Under the pieces are notes generated by a model, which saw nothing but the letters and a program-made list of their open reading frames with translations, was not told the origin of the DNA and made no database searches. The position numbers and the translations under genes were made by a program. This document shows positions 1-9,561 of a stretch of DNA of 64,000 nt, piece after piece. Within the stretch, counting starts at the first letter, position 1. Each line of letters opens with the position of its first letter. Origin of the DNA: DSVZ01 sp964568145 (GTDB lineage Bacteria > Verrucomicrobiota > Verrucomicrobiia > Limisphaerales > J093); NCBI GenBank assembly GCA_964568145.1, contig CAZMOZ010000007.1, positions 132,366-196,365 on the forward strand, given 5' to 3'.

Positions 1-1
1 G

Positions 2-121
2 TTCAAGACCGTGGGCTGCGACCTCTGGCGCGAGCGCATCGGCACCAAGGTGCGCAACTCGCTCACGAACGAAAAGACCGTGCGCGTCCGCGAAGAGGTG
101 TTGCTGCTGGAAAAGGACTGA
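2..121 (+). CDS. C-terminal end of an unidentified protein (partial, runs off the left edge)
   Basis: Only the last 39 codons are present, ending with TGA at 119-121. The visible tail is basic and charged (WRERIGTKVRNSLTNEK, then EEVLLLEKD). The next gene starts 2 nt downstream and looks like a restriction endonuclease, so the two are almost certainly co-transcribed. A DNA methyltransferase would be the natural partner there, but no methyltransferase motif is visible in this fragment, so that identity is inferred from context only. Confidence 0.5.
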   Translation, partial: FKTVGCDLWRERIGTKVRNSLTNEKTVRVREEVLLLEKD

Positions 122-123
122 GA

Positions 124-945
124 ATGAAGACCGGAACAAAGCGAGGCACGGCCCAGGCCCGAAGCCGGGACGAAGTCATCCGCCGGGTGTTCCAGGCGAA
201 CTTTACTCCAGGAGCGGTGGAGGTGCCGTTCACCATGCAGCAGGTGCGCGAGGCCATCGCTGCGGTCGCGCGCGAACGACCGGGCTACCATGAACACAAC
301 GTGGCGGATGTGCGTTACGAATACGCTTCCGGCCGCCGTCCCTTGCCGGAAGCCGTCGACCGGCACGGGCCGTGGATGATTGTCGGGCGGGGCAAGGCCC
401 GCTACGCCTTCGTGAAGATTGCTACCGCTCCGGCCGTTCAGGTGCCGCAGGATCTGTGCGTGATTCTTTTGCCGGATGCCACGCCTGAAGTCGTGCTGGA
501 GTATGCGGGTAGCGACGAACAGGGCTTGCTGGCCAAGATCCATTACAATCGCCTGCTGGACATCTTTCTGCAGATCACCTGTTACCACCTGCAAAACCAC
601 TGGCGCACCTCCATCGCGGGAAAAGGCCAGTGTGAAATCGACGACCTCTACGTGGGCCTGAATCAAAACGGCAGCCAGTTTGTCATCCCGGTGGAAGCCA
701 AATGCGCCGGCGAAACCCTGAGCAAAACCCAGGTCGTTCAGAACATAGACTTTGCCCGGACACAGTATCCCAGATTGATTCTGCGTCTGGTCGGCGTGCA
801 GGAGTTGAAGGACGGCTCGCTGGTCCTGATCGAATTCACGCCCGCCACGCACCCAGACGAGGTGAAGATCAAGGAGCTGCGCCGCTACAAATTGGTGCCG
901 ATGTCTGAGGTGCCTCCTCAAGATCAGCAACCCCCGGCCCAATGA
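124..945 (+). CDS. Putative type II restriction endonuclease (PD-(D/E)XK-like)
   Basis: 273 aa. The segment EIDDLYVG around residues 171-178, followed by VEAKC around residues 190-194, fits a PD-(D/E)XK nuclease core: an acidic residue after a hydrophobic strand, then E-x-K about 18 residues later. The preceding helix (YNRLLDIFLQITCYHLQNH) resembles endonucleases found next to DNA methyltransferases in type II restriction-modification systems. It starts 2 nt after the stop of the upstream partial gene, so translation is probably coupled. Cleavage specificity cannot be read from the sequence. The nuclease fold is fairly secure, but the restriction role depends on the upstream gene, which is outside the window. 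Confidence 0.65.
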   Translation: MKTGTKRGTAQARSRDEVIRRVFQANFTPGAVEVPFTMQQVREAIAAVARERPGYHEHNVADVRYEYASGRRPLPEAVDRHGPWMIVGRGKARYAFVKIATAPAVQVPQDLCVILLPDATPEVVLEYAGSDEQGLLAKIHYNRLLDIFLQITCYHLQNHWRTSIAGKGQCEIDDLYVGLNQNGSQFVIPVEAKCAGETLSKTQVVQNIDFARTQYPRLILRLVGVQELKDGSLVLIEFTPATHPDEVKIKELRRYKLVPMSEVPPQDQQPPAQ

Positions 946-1013
946 CGAAGCACGCGCGTATCGCTGCTTGGCAACGTATTTCAGTTTGAGCGGAAGCACA
1001 AAGCAAGTCCCCT

Positions 1014-1307
1014 ATGACGACGAAGCAACAGCGGGTTCTGAAGCATCTGGAGGAGAGTGACGAGCTTCGGATCGATGCCGAGGGCCGGGTGGTTGAGCGG
1101 ACCTTCCACGGGATCCATGGCGATGCTGAAGACCTGGCGGTGTCCTTGGTCTGGATGGACGCTGCTGGGTGCCAATGGCTGGCGAAGTTCACCGAACAAA
1201 GTCTGGACGACGCGGAGATCGGTTCCGACTTCATTTCGCTACGGGACACCGAGCATCAATCCCTCAGCATCAAAGGTTTCAGCTTGGAACCCGTTCTGAT
1301 GCGCTGA
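1014..1307 (+). CDS. Small acidic hypothetical protein
   Basis: 97 aa, starting ATG-ACG-ACG. It is an acidic soluble protein with no signal peptide, no membrane segment and no motif that I recognise. It lies 68 nt after the endonuclease gene and 49 nt before lpdA, in the same orientation. Overlapping frames contain alternative open readings of similar length. This frame was preferred because its composition looks protein-like (alternating hydrophobic and charged strands such as DLAVSLVWMDAAG). Function unknown. Confidence 0.45.
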   Translation: MTTKQQRVLKHLEESDELRIDAEGRVVERTFHGIHGDAEDLAVSLVWMDAAGCQWLAKFTEQSLDDAEIGSDFISLRDTEHQSLSIKGFSLEPVLMR

Positions 1308-1356
1308 GTCGCCTTTCTACGCAGTTGAATGACCTGACCAGCACCCTCGACTCCTC

Positions 1357-2742
1357 GTGACCACCTACGATCTCCTCGTCCTCGGCGCTGGGCCGGGCGG
1401 CTACCAGGCCGCGCTGCGCGGCGCGCAACTGGGCCTGCACGTGGCCTGCGTCGAACGCGAGCCCGCCCTGGGCGGCACCTGCCTGCGCATCGGCTGCATC
1501 CCCAGCAAGGCCCTGCTCGAATCCAGCGAGAAGTTCGCCGAGGCCCGCCACGCCCTGGCCCGGCACGGCATCCAAACCGGCCCCGTCGCACTGGACCTGC
1601 CGGCCATGCTCCGCCGCAAGGACGCCGTCGTGGCTGCGCTCACCAAGGGCGTCGAGGCCCTGTTCAGGAAAAACCGGGTCACCCGCTTCACCGGCTACGC
1701 GCGCCTGGCGGGCCCCGGCCGCGTGGTGGTGGAAAATGGCGCCGGCGCCACCGAGCTGACCGCCCGGCACATCTTGATTGCCACCGGCAGCAAACCCGCG
1801 TCCCTGCCCGGCGTGGCGTACGACGGCGAGCGCATCGGCACCAGCACCGAGGCGTTGAGTTACCCGGAGGTGCCGAAGCACCTGGTGGTCATTGGCGCCG
1901 GTTACATCGGCCTCGAACTGGGCTCGGTCTGGCGCCGCCTGGGTGCGAAGGTGACCGTGCTCGAGTTTCTGCCCCGCATCCTGCCGGGCATGGACGGCGA
2001 ACTGGCCGCCGAAGCGCAGAAGTTGCTGGCCCGCCAGGGCCTCGAGTTCCGCCTGGGCGCGCGGGTGATCGGCGCCACGGTCACGCCGGGCGGTTGCCGC
2101 GTGGAAATCGAGGGCGCCGAGCCGGTGGAGTGCGACCGCTTGCTCGTGGCCGCGGGCCGCGTGCCCAACACCGAAAACCTCGGCCTCGAGACCGTGGGCC
2201 TCGCGCCCGACGAGAAAGGCCGCATCCCCGTGGACGAGCACTTCGCCACGCGCGCGCCGGGTATTTACGCCATCGGCGACGTGATCGGCGGGCCGATGCT
2301 CGCGCACAAAGCGGGCGAGGAAGGCGTGGCCTGCGTCGAGCGGCTGGTCACCGGCTACGGGCACGTGGATTACCAGACCATCCCGGGCGTGTGCTACACC
2401 GAGCCGGAGATCGCCTCGGTGGGCCGCACTGAGGACCAGCTCAAGAACGACGGGATCGCGTACCGCAAAGGCGTGTTCCCGTTCCTGGCCAACGGGCGGG
2501 CGAAGACGCTCGGCCAGACCGAGGGCCGCGTGAAGGTCCTGGCCGACGCGGACACCGACCGCGTGCTGGGCGTCCACATCATCGGCCCGCGGGCGGGCGA
2601 CCTGATCGCCGAGGCGGCGACGGCGATGGCGTTTGGCGCGAGCAGCGAGGACATTGCCCGCGTCTGCCACGCGCATCCCACGCTGGCGGAGTCGCTCAAG
2701 GAAGCCGCGCTGGCCGTGACGGGACCGGCGATTCACATCTAG
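1357..2742 (+). CDS. lpdA: Dihydrolipoyl dehydrogenase (E3)
   Basis: 461 aa, of normal family length, with a GTG start. E3 is the FAD enzyme that reoxidises dihydrolipoamide in the pyruvate and 2-oxoglutarate dehydrogenase and glycine cleavage complexes, with NAD+ as acceptor. The N-terminal FAD Rossmann motif GAGPGG is at about residues 9-14. The redox pair is Cys42 and Cys47 in GTCLRIGCIPSK. The NAD-binding motif GAGYIGLELG follows at about residue 185, the second FAD motif at YAIGDVIGG, and the C-terminal active-site segment HAHPTLAES is intact. No E1 or E2 gene is adjacent, so it probably serves complexes encoded elsewhere. Confidence 0.95.
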   Translation: MTTYDLLVLGAGPGGYQAALRGAQLGLHVACVEREPALGGTCLRIGCIPSKALLESSEKFAEARHALARHGIQTGPVALDLPAMLRRKDAVVAALTKGVEALFRKNRVTRFTGYARLAGPGRVVVENGAGATELTARHILIATGSKPASLPGVAYDGERIGTSTEALSYPEVPKHLVVIGAGYIGLELGSVWRRLGAKVTVLEFLPRILPGMDGELAAEAQKLLARQGLEFRLGARVIGATVTPGGCRVEIEGAEPVECDRLLVAAGRVPNTENLGLETVGLAPDEKGRIPVDEHFATRAPGIYAIGDVIGGPMLAHKAGEEGVACVERLVTGYGHVDYQTIPGVCYTEPEIASVGRTEDQLKNDGIAYRKGVFPFLANGRAKTLGQTEGRVKVLADADTDRVLGVHIIGPRAGDLIAEAATAMAFGASSEDIARVCHAHPTLAESLKEAALAVTGPAIHI

Positions 2743-2815
2743 CGGCGGTCCGAACGCCCGTGTTAGACCCGAACTACTGAGTTGGCTGGGGAAGCAGGAA
2801 TGGGTGGAACGGGCA

Positions 2816-2848
2816 ACTGGTCCGTTCCGCGCGGCAACTTGCCGCGCG
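2816..2848. repeat. Rep-D double hairpin, copy 1
   Basis: Two adjacent stem-loops: GGAACGG/CCGTTCC with a 9-nt loop, then the palindrome GCGCGGCAA-c-TTGCCGCGC. A diverged relative lies at 9562-9607 with the same order of hairpins. The rest of the 2743-2999 gap shows no gene. Confidence 0.5.
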
Positions 2849-2999
2849 GTCTCCCCAGAGCGGTGGGCACGGTTTGGCGCGTCCGCCCTGCACGCGACCG
2901 GTGGCCGTTTCGCCCGGCTGGTAGCCCGTTCCACGCCGGTCAATCCAGTTTGTCGAGTTAAAAGTTGCGCGCGGTCCGATTGGCGGCCAGCATTCCAGC

Positions 3000-3224
3000 A
3001 TGAAACGGATGCACTTGACGGCCATTTTGGAGCGCGAAGACGATGGCTACGTGGCCTTGTGTCCGGAACTTGACGTGGCCAGTCAAGGCGACGACGTGAG
3101 CGACGCGCTGAACAATCTCCGCGAAGCCGTCGAGTTGTTTTTGGAATGCGCCACGCCGGAAGAAGTGGAGCGGCGCCACCACCCCGAAATCTTCGTGACC
3201 CGCTTCGAGGCGGCGTATGCCTAA
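3000..3224 (+). CDS. hicB: HicB-family antitoxin
   Basis: 74 aa. The start MKRMHLTAILEREDDGYVAL with CPELDVASQGDDVSDALNNL is the classic HicB partial RNase-H-like fold: a strand, a GYVA turn, then CPEL and a helix. HicB binds and neutralises the HicA mRNA interferase and usually represses the operon. The copy is short and has no separate C-terminal DNA-binding domain, as in many minimal HicB proteins. It overlaps hicA by 8 nt (3217-3224), an arrangement that couples their translation. Here hicB precedes hicA. Confidence 0.85.
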   Translation: MKRMHLTAILEREDDGYVALCPELDVASQGDDVSDALNNLREAVELFLECATPEEVERRHHPEIFVTRFEAAYA

Positions 3225-3438
3225 ACTCGGCGTCTTTTCCGGGGAAGAGGTTTGTCGGATCCTTGAGAACACGGGGTTTCAGCGGGTCAGGCAGCGCGGA
3301 AGTCACGTCGTCATGCAGCGATTCACGGAACTGGGCTCCATCACTGTGCCGATCCCCAATCACCGCATCCTGCGAATCGGGACGTTGCGGGCGATCATCC
3401 GGCAGAGTGGCGTAGGCAAGGAGAAATTCCTTCGTTGA
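3217..3438 (+). CDS. hicA: HicA-family mRNA interferase toxin
   Basis: 73 aa. HicA is a small double-stranded-RNA-binding-fold ribonuclease that cleaves mRNA when HicB is lost. Visible features are the N-terminal helix (SGEEVCRILENTGF), the strand QRVRQRGSHVVM carrying the conserved catalytic His at residue 30 (GSH), and the C-terminal IPNHRILRIGTLRAIIRQ segment typical of HicA. It overlaps the upstream antitoxin by 8 nt. The gene is intact and of normal length, so the pair is probably functional. A Rep-A hairpin follows 28 nt after the stop. Confidence 0.87.
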   Translation: MPKLGVFSGEEVCRILENTGFQRVRQRGSHVVMQRFTELGSITVPIPNHRILRIGTLRAIIRQSGVGKEKFLR

Positions 3439-3465
3439 GCGCGCCGGCCATGTCCGGGATGGCGA

Positions 3466-3537
3466 TTAACCCCGAAAACCGAAGTCGGGCAGGCGGGACG
3501 CACCGCGCTACGCGCCAGCTTCGGTTTTCGGGGTTAA
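3466..3537. repeat. Rep-A interspersed hairpin, copy 1
   Basis: Perfect 19-bp arms (TTAACCCCGAAAACCGAAG at 3466-3484 and its complement at 3519-3537) flank a 34-nt core containing GGGCAGGCGGGACGC. It is the best-preserved copy of a family with five more copies in the window (27793, 41655, 50882, 51697, 59211). Confidence 0.8.
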
Positions 3538-3601
3538 CGTCAAGCCCGCTTTGGAACAATGTCCAGTCAAAAGGCGGTACTTTCCGTCTCGCCCGCTCCG
3601 C

Positions 3602-5554
3602 TCACAGCTCCGGTCGGAACAGGAAGCCGGCCCAGTTGAAGTTCCGGTTGAAGTAGCTGGTCAGGCGCACCACCACCTCGTTGCGGCCTTTGCGCAGCGG
3701 CAGGTCCACCCAGACGGACTCGAAGCCGTTGAAGCGCTGCCCGCCGGCATACACGCGGCGTCCGTTCACCCAGAGTTCGATCGGGTCGTCGTGCGCGAAG
3801 AGGCAGCGCGCCACGCGGCGGCGCGGCGAGTCCAGGAAGCGCCGCGCCAGCAAGGCGTGGCCGTTGCCGCCCAGTTCGGCCTCGTAGTCAATCTTCGTCC
3901 CGTGGCGGGCCACATAGGTGAGGTTCAGCATCGGCCCCACCGACCATTCCTTCATCCAGCCGGCGGTGAAGCGCTCCTTCACCAGCACGCACTCGAAGCG
4001 CCGGCCGGCGTCCAGGTCGCGGACGCTCGGCAGCCCGGCAAACAGCGGCGCGGTCGCCCGACCCGCGGCGTCGTGTGGGATCGGCACCGGCCCGAACACG
4101 TCCCACTCGGCGGACTCCGCCCGCGCGCCGTCCGGCACCGTGGTGTCGCCCGGCGAATCCTGGTACCAGACGGCGACGCTTTCCGGGTTCAGGCCGGCGA
4201 AGGCGCCCCACTCGAGGGCGAGCGATTTCCGGAACGGGTACACGTTCTCGAAGTGGTGCCGGTAACGGCCGGCGTCGTTCGAGTGCGCCACCGCGTACGG
4301 GTGGTGCGCGCCCTGCCCGAACCAGGCGAAGGTGAAGTAGTCCTCGCCGTTCACGCCGTGCAGAAACGCCGGCCGGTCGCCTTCGCCGTCAATCACCGCG
4401 AAGTCGCCGCCGCCGTGGTCGTGGCCGGTGCGGAAGAGCGACATGCCCAGCCAGTGCCCGCGGCCGCGCACGTACAAGACCTGGTGGAGCCGGTGGCCAT
4501 CGGTCCGCGGCGTCTGCTGGTGCCGGGCGTGGAAGTAGCCCCAGCCTTCCGCGAACCGGGGCACCCGCTCCAGCACGGCCCGCCCGGAAACCTCCGCCGG
4601 CGCCGCGCCTTCGTTCACCACATGCACCTCGGCCGTTTCCCGGAACGGCATGGGCAGGTACGTGCTGTGGTCGTTGGTCGCGTGCGCGAAGAACGACACG
4701 CCTTGAAACGGCCCGAAGAACCGCGCGGCTGGCGAATCCACGGCGAAGCCGGCGCCGCTGTCGAACCGCAGCCGCAGGCGCACGCGGCCTTCGGGCGGCC
4801 AGCGCAGGCGCAATTCGCGCACGATGGCCGGGCCTTGGAGCCGGGCCACCACCTCGCTCGCGCCAGGCGCAAGGACGCGCGGCGGGACGTCCACCGTTTC
4901 CCGCGGTAGCGTCGAGGCCGGCGCCACGCGGCGCTGGTGCGACAGCCCGGCGTAGGAAAACTCCAGCTCGTCGCCCGCGCCGGCGGTGAACAGCCGCGCG
5001 CCGCGCAGCGAATCGTCCTCCAGGCGGTAATCGAGTTGGGCAAACCACAGCCAGAAGCTGGGCTGCCGCTGCACCACGTCCAGCCGCAGGCTGCGCTGGA
5101 ACGGGACGGGCAGGTAGAAATTGAAGGCGCGGTTGTGGACGGGCAGGTGGTTCGCCGGCGCCACCGGCACGGGAAACTTCGCCGCCGCGGCGACCATGGA
5201 TTCGTCCGTGAACCGGACGCTGGGCGCAGTTTCGCCGTCCACGAAGAATTCCCAGTCGAAGTAAGGCTCGCCCTCGCCGCGCGTGGTCCAGATGTGCCGC
5301 AGCGAGCCTTCGCCCCGCAAATCCAGCAGCGTGTAACGGAAGCCCCGGCCAGTCCACACCCCGGCGTGGCGCTCGGGGCTTTCCGCGAAGCTGGCCTTCC
5401 CGGCGCGGAACTCCTGCAGGACGAAGATGTCCTCGAGGGCAGCGCGGCGCAGCGCCTCGAGATCGGGCGGCGCCTCCGCCCAGCCCAGGTGGGCGAGGAG
5501 TCCCAGCGCGGCGAGGCGGAGTTTCAGGTAATGGCGGACGGGGCGCGGCTTCAT
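3602..5554 (-). CDS. Secreted DUF2961 (GH172-like) protein
   Basis: 650 aa from the ATG at 5554; an ATG nine bases upstream (5563) is also possible. An N-terminal basic stretch and hydrophobic segment (HYLKLRLAALGLLAHLGWAEA) look like a signal peptide. The segment GSLRHIWTTRGEGEPYFDWEFFVDGE followed by PSVRF fits the DUF2961 family, whose characterised members (GH172) act on fructofuranosides and related sugars. A C-terminal beta domain (FAHDDPIELWVNGRRVY) resembles sugar-binding jelly rolls. The substrate cannot be told. It stands alone, divergent from the large secreted gene at 6034, in a neighbourhood with a GH42 gene. The family call is reasonably sure; catalytic activity is inferred. Confidence 0.7.
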   Translation of the reverse strand: MKPRPVRHYLKLRLAALGLLAHLGWAEAPPDLEALRRAALEDIFVLQEFRAGKASFAESPERHAGVWTGRGFRYTLLDLRGEGSLRHIWTTRGEGEPYFDWEFFVDGETAPSVRFTDESMVAAAAKFPVPVAPANHLPVHNRAFNFYLPVPFQRSLRLDVVQRQPSFWLWFAQLDYRLEDDSLRGARLFTAGAGDELEFSYAGLSHQRRVAPASTLPRETVDVPPRVLAPGASEVVARLQGPAIVRELRLRWPPEGRVRLRLRFDSGAGFAVDSPAARFFGPFQGVSFFAHATNDHSTYLPMPFRETAEVHVVNEGAAPAEVSGRAVLERVPRFAEGWGYFHARHQQTPRTDGHRLHQVLYVRGRGHWLGMSLFRTGHDHGGGDFAVIDGEGDRPAFLHGVNGEDYFTFAWFGQGAHHPYAVAHSNDAGRYRHHFENVYPFRKSLALEWGAFAGLNPESVAVWYQDSPGDTTVPDGARAESAEWDVFGPVPIPHDAAGRATAPLFAGLPSVRDLDAGRRFECVLVKERFTAGWMKEWSVGPMLNLTYVARHGTKIDYEAELGGNGHALLARRFLDSPRRRVARCLFAHDDPIELWVNGRRVYAGGQRFNGFESVWVDLPLRKGRNEVVVRLTSYFNRNFNWAGFLFRPEL

Positions 5555-6033
5555 GGCGGTCATGCGTGGGCGCGGTTTCACAGGCTGAACGCCGCGAGCA
5601 TTGGACCCCGCGCGGCGTCTGGCAAATGCAAAGCCGGGCGTCCGAAACGTCTCGGAGGGGCGGGCTCCGCGAGCCCCCGCCGGCCTTGCTCGTTTGCGGA
5701 CCGTGTTGGACGCCGCGGCCGTGGCCGGCCGCGCCGCGGCGCGGCTCTGCCGACAAGGTGATTGGTCCATCCGGGCAGGGTGGCGTTGCGCCGGCGTCAC
5801 GCAGCCACGGGATACGGCATCCGCCGGACTGAAGTCCGGGGCTGCGGCGCGGCGGACTGCCAGATGAGCGACGTCAGCCCCCGCCCTGCAAGCAACAGAA
5901 GTGTGAGCCCCCCAAATTACCGCGTTTGGGCGTTGCCTTGCCGGATCCTTGGGGTTAAAAAAACTCACCGTCAAAACCAACGGCGCCCGGCTTGCCTCGG
6001 GGCAAGCGGACGTCAACCAAAACCAACCCCACA
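5555..6033. other. Divergent intergenic region without a recognised gene
   Basis: 479 bp between two divergent starts. Open frames run through it in several directions but have no family resemblance. It contains a small inverted repeat near 5820-5842 (CCGGACTGAAGTCCGG). No convincing Shine-Dalgarno or promoter pair is visible for either flanking gene. Confidence 0.4.
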
Positions 6034-9000
6034 ATGAACATACTTATGTCCACACCAAAACCCCGACCCCGCTGGGTCGTCGGTGTTGTCGCGACGACCG
6101 CCGCGTGTCTCACGGCCCTAGGCGGTTCGGCCACCTACGACTTCAACTCCCCACCGCCTGCGGACCTGCAGTTCGTCCTCTCCCAAGCGGACGCCGGCTG
6201 GCGCGACAGCGGCGGCGTGAACAACTCCGGCTACGTGGCCCTGTTTGACGCGGTCAACGGCCAGTACGCCGCGGTGATGCTCCCGGACTTCGACAACGGC
6301 CTGATTGTCAAGGGATTCACCTTCGAGGTGGACCTGCGCGTCGGCAACGCGACCGGCAACGACGGCCGCCCGGCCGACGGTTTCAGCATCAATTACGCCC
6401 GGGCCAGCGATCCGGTGGTGGCCCAGCTTGCCCAGGAACCGCCGGTGGACCCGCGCAATGAGTTCTCCATTCCTGGCGCGCCGGAAGGCGGCACCCTCAC
6501 CGGCCTTTCGATCTGTTTCGACACCTGGTCCGGGAACACCTGGCCCAGCGGCGAGACCGACATCGAAGGCATCATCCTGCGCGTGGACAACGTCACCAAG
6601 GCCCGCGTGCCAATGCCGATACGCAACGGAGCCTGCGACAACGCGCAAAGTCTGCAGACCGGCCCGTACAACCCCGACCTGGCCGGCGCGCCGGACGAAC
6701 TGTGCTGGGCGCCGCTCAAGGTGGATCTGGCCGAGAACGGCGAGGTGACGGTGACGTGGAAAGGCACCGTGATCGTGGACAAGGTCCAGACCGGCTTCAC
6801 GCCCAGCGCCGGCCGCATTGTGCTCGCCGGCCGCACGGGCGGGGCCAACGAGAACACGCACATTGACAACCTCAAGATCACCACCATCCCGGCGGAGAAA
6901 GTCCTGTTCACCGGGGTGACCAGCGACCCGTACGGCTGTATAGTGACGCTGGACGACGCCGGCCCGAGCGTGCTCGACCCGGCCACGGTGGTGTTCAAGT
7001 TCGACAACCTGGTCATCCCGAACGCCCAGCTCCAGTTTAGCAAGGCCGGGACGACCACCAGCATCAAGTACACCGCGGCGGCGCTGTTCGCGCCCGGCTC
7101 GCAACACCGGGTGGACCTGGAGTTCAAGGACACGCGGGGCATCGCCGGCACGGGCACGGGCACCTTCACGGTGACGCCGTACGCGCTGATCCCCGCCTCG
7201 TTTGCCGCCACAGGCGTGAACAAGAACCAGCCGGGCTTCATGATGCGCCCCTACGGCACCGAGGCGAACAACCCGAACAGCCTCCAGTGGACCGAGGATC
7301 AGCTCGCCGGCAAGTACGGTCCGAACCTGGCCGATCTGTCCGGCGCGGACGCGAACGGTTTTTACGTCCGCGACACGGTCATCAACTTCGACATCGGCGC
7401 AGGCGCGGGCAACTTCCAGCAACCCGACTTCCCGGATGATCCCTTCCCGGGATTCCCCGGCTCCCAGTCGCTGGACGGCGGCACTGGCAACGCGACCGAG
7501 GAGGTGTTCACCTACCTCGAGTTCCCGGCGGCCGGCGTGTACGTGATGGGCGTGAACAGCGACGACGGCTTCAAGGTCTCCAGCGCCAAGAACCCGCGCG
7601 ACAAGTTGGGCGTGGTGTGCGGTTTCTTCGATGGCGGCCGCGGCGCGGCTGACACGCTGTTCACTATCGTGATCGAGCAGGCGGGCATCTATCCGTTCCG
7701 TCTCCTCTGGCAGAACGGCGGCGGCGGCGCGAACCTCGAGTGGTTCACCGTCCGCAGCGGTCAGAAGATCCTGATCAATGACACGGCCAATCCGAACGCA
7801 ATCAAGGCCTACCGCACGAGCAGCGCCAACCCGGCCTACGTGAGCAGCGTCACGCCCATGCCGAACGCCACCGGCGTCGCCGCCGACGTGATCATCAAGG
7901 TGGACATCACCCGCGGGGCCGCGGCCATTGACAACGGCTCGGTGCAGATGACGCTGGACGGCGCACCCGTGACGCCCAACGTGGCCACCGCGGGCAACGT
8001 CACCACCGTGTCCCACCCGGTGGCGACGCTCCTGCCGCCCAACAGCCCGCACACCGTCACGCTCAGCTTCAAGGACACCGCCGTGCCGGCGGTTCAATAT
8101 GACTACTCGTGGCCGTTCACGGTGGCGAACTACGTCACCCTGCCCACCGCGTTGCGCAGCCCGCTGGGCAGCGAGGACCGGAGCAAGCCCGGCATCAATG
8201 TGAAGACCTGGCAGCTTGCGGCCCGCGGCAACACCCAGGCCAACAACAACGAGTGGGCCGAAGGCGCCCTCGCCGGCCTGGTGGACGAAAACGTGGCCGA
8301 CCTCACCGGCTTCGTGAACGGCGTGTACGCTGAGACCGGGACGATCAACTACGCCCACACGGCAGACCAGGCCAACGGCAACTTCACGCCGGACCGCCAG
8401 CATCCGGGCATCCCCGGCAACACCTCCGCGCCGACGGACAACTACCAGTCCGAATTCCTGGCCTACATCGCCTTCGACCAGCCCGGGTTCCACACCATGG
8501 GCGTGAACAGCGACGACAACTTCCGCGTCACCATCGCCGAGCAGGTGGGCCGCCAGTACCTCCAGGTGCTGGCCCCGGCCGGCATCGCCGGCGGCATGGC
8601 CGCCGTGGCCACCTCCAGTGGCATGAACGTCAACCCGGGCTTTGGTGGCCCGTTGCCGACCACGCCCATCGAGGCGGACGCGGTGGTGCTGGGCACTTCC
8701 TGCCTGGCCGACCCGGCCCTGCCCGACCTCACCGGCAAGATCGCGGTCATCATCCGCGGCACCTGCACCTTCGTGGAGAAGTGCCGCAACGCCCAATCCA
8801 AGGGCGCCCTCGCCGTGGTCATTTGCAACCAGGAGGCCAACGCCGGGAACTTCCCGATTGTGATGGGCGGCGACGGCATTGACATCACCATCCCCGTGAT
8901 GATGGTGGATTACGACGACGGCCAGAAGCTCATCAACAACGCGAACGGCCTGCGCCTGAGCATTGGCAAGGACACCAACTTCCAGGTGGGTGAGTTCAAC

Positions 9001-9375
9001 GGCAACGGCCGTGGCGCCAGCGACACGATCTTCTCGTTCTACGTGCCGCAGGCGGGCGTGTATCCGTTCCGCTGCTTCTACATGCAGGGCGGCGGCGGCG
9101 CGAACGTCGAGTGGTTCACCGTCACCAAGGACGGCGCCAAGGTGCTCCTCAACGACACCGCCACCGGCGCGCTCAAGACGTACCGCGCCCGCACGTTCGT
9201 GCCCACGCCCACCCTCGCGATCGGCCGCCAGGCCGGCAACGTGGTGATCACCTACACCGGCACGCTGCAGTCCGCGGACGCGATCACCGGGCCGTGGACC
9301 GACGTAGTCGGCGCCAGCAGCCCGTACAGCACCGCGCCCAGCGCGGCCCAGCGGTACTACCGGTCCCGGCAATGA
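6034..9375 (+). CDS. Large secreted protein with lectin-like, PA14-like repeat and PA domains
   Basis: 1113 aa from the ATG at 6034 (MNILMSTPKP); an in-frame ATG 42 nt upstream gives an implausible extension. The signal peptide is VVGVVATTAACLTALGGSA. Residues about 30-290 resemble an L-type lectin or concanavalin-like fold. Two long repeats each contain GVNSDD(G/N)F near the middle and GGGGANLEWFTV or GGGGANVEWFTV near the end, reminiscent of PA14-like modules. A protease-associated insert with GKIAVIIRGTCTFVEKC lies in the second repeat around residues 880-970. The tail ends RYYRSRQ, a C-terminal style common to big Verrucomicrobial exported proteins. No catalytic domain is recognised, so adhesion or polysaccharide binding is only a guess. 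Confidence 0.65.
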   Translation: MNILMSTPKPRPRWVVGVVATTAACLTALGGSATYDFNSPPPADLQFVLSQADAGWRDSGGVNNSGYVALFDAVNGQYAAVMLPDFDNGLIVKGFTFEVDLRVGNATGNDGRPADGFSINYARASDPVVAQLAQEPPVDPRNEFSIPGAPEGGTLTGLSICFDTWSGNTWPSGETDIEGIILRVDNVTKARVPMPIRNGACDNAQSLQTGPYNPDLAGAPDELCWAPLKVDLAENGEVTVTWKGTVIVDKVQTGFTPSAGRIVLAGRTGGANENTHIDNLKITTIPAEKVLFTGVTSDPYGCIVTLDDAGPSVLDPATVVFKFDNLVIPNAQLQFSKAGTTTSIKYTAAALFAPGSQHRVDLEFKDTRGIAGTGTGTFTVTPYALIPASFAATGVNKNQPGFMMRPYGTEANNPNSLQWTEDQLAGKYGPNLADLSGADANGFYVRDTVINFDIGAGAGNFQQPDFPDDPFPGFPGSQSLDGGTGNATEEVFTYLEFPAAGVYVMGVNSDDGFKVSSAKNPRDKLGVVCGFFDGGRGAADTLFTIVIEQAGIYPFRLLWQNGGGGANLEWFTVRSGQKILINDTANPNAIKAYRTSSANPAYVSSVTPMPNATGVAADVIIKVDITRGAAAIDNGSVQMTLDGAPVTPNVATAGNVTTVSHPVATLLPPNSPHTVTLSFKDTAVPAVQYDYSWPFTVANYVTLPTALRSPLGSEDRSKPGINVKTWQLAARGNTQANNNEWAEGALAGLVDENVADLTGFVNGVYAETGTINYAHTADQANGNFTPDRQHPGIPGNTSAPTDNYQSEFLAYIAFDQPGFHTMGVNSDDNFRVTIAEQVGRQYLQVLAPAGIAGGMAAVATSSGMNVNPGFGGPLPTTPIEADAVVLGTSCLADPALPDLTGKIAVIIRGTCTFVEKCRNAQSKGALAVVICNQEANAGNFPIVMGGDGIDITIPVMMVDYDDGQKLINNANGLRLSIGKDTNFQVGEFNGNGRGASDTIFSFYVPQAGVYPFRCFYMQGGGGANVEWFTVTKDGAKVLLNDTATGALKTYRARTFVPTPTLAIGRQAGNVVITYTGTLQSADAITGPWTDVVGASSPYSTAPSAAQRYYRSRQ

Positions 9376-9464
9376 CCTCGGAGCGGGAGTTTGTTGTGGC
9401 GCGGGCGACTGCCCCCCAGAACTCCGGCTCCCGGCATAAACCAGTCCTGACAGATCAACACGCA

Positions 9465-9491
9465 GCCGGGCGGGCAACCGCCCGGCTTTTT
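9465..9491 (+). terminator. Intrinsic terminator after the large secreted gene
   Basis: A 9-bp GC stem GCCGGGCGG/CCGCCCGGC closes a GCAA loop and is followed directly by TTTTT, 89 nt after the stop at 9375. The same GCAA tetraloop design occurs after groEL (59142-59174). Confidence 0.9.
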
Positions 9492-9561
9492 GTTGCCTCG
9501 CGGAACGCCGGCAAAGGACCGGCCGGGATCGCTGCGGAACAGACTGGTGCCCTGAGGCGAG

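Noticed and set aside
1279..3363. Minus-strand frame of 694 codons across lpdA and hicBA
   Set aside because: Shadow frame: the plus-strand genes carry full family motifs, while this frame has none.
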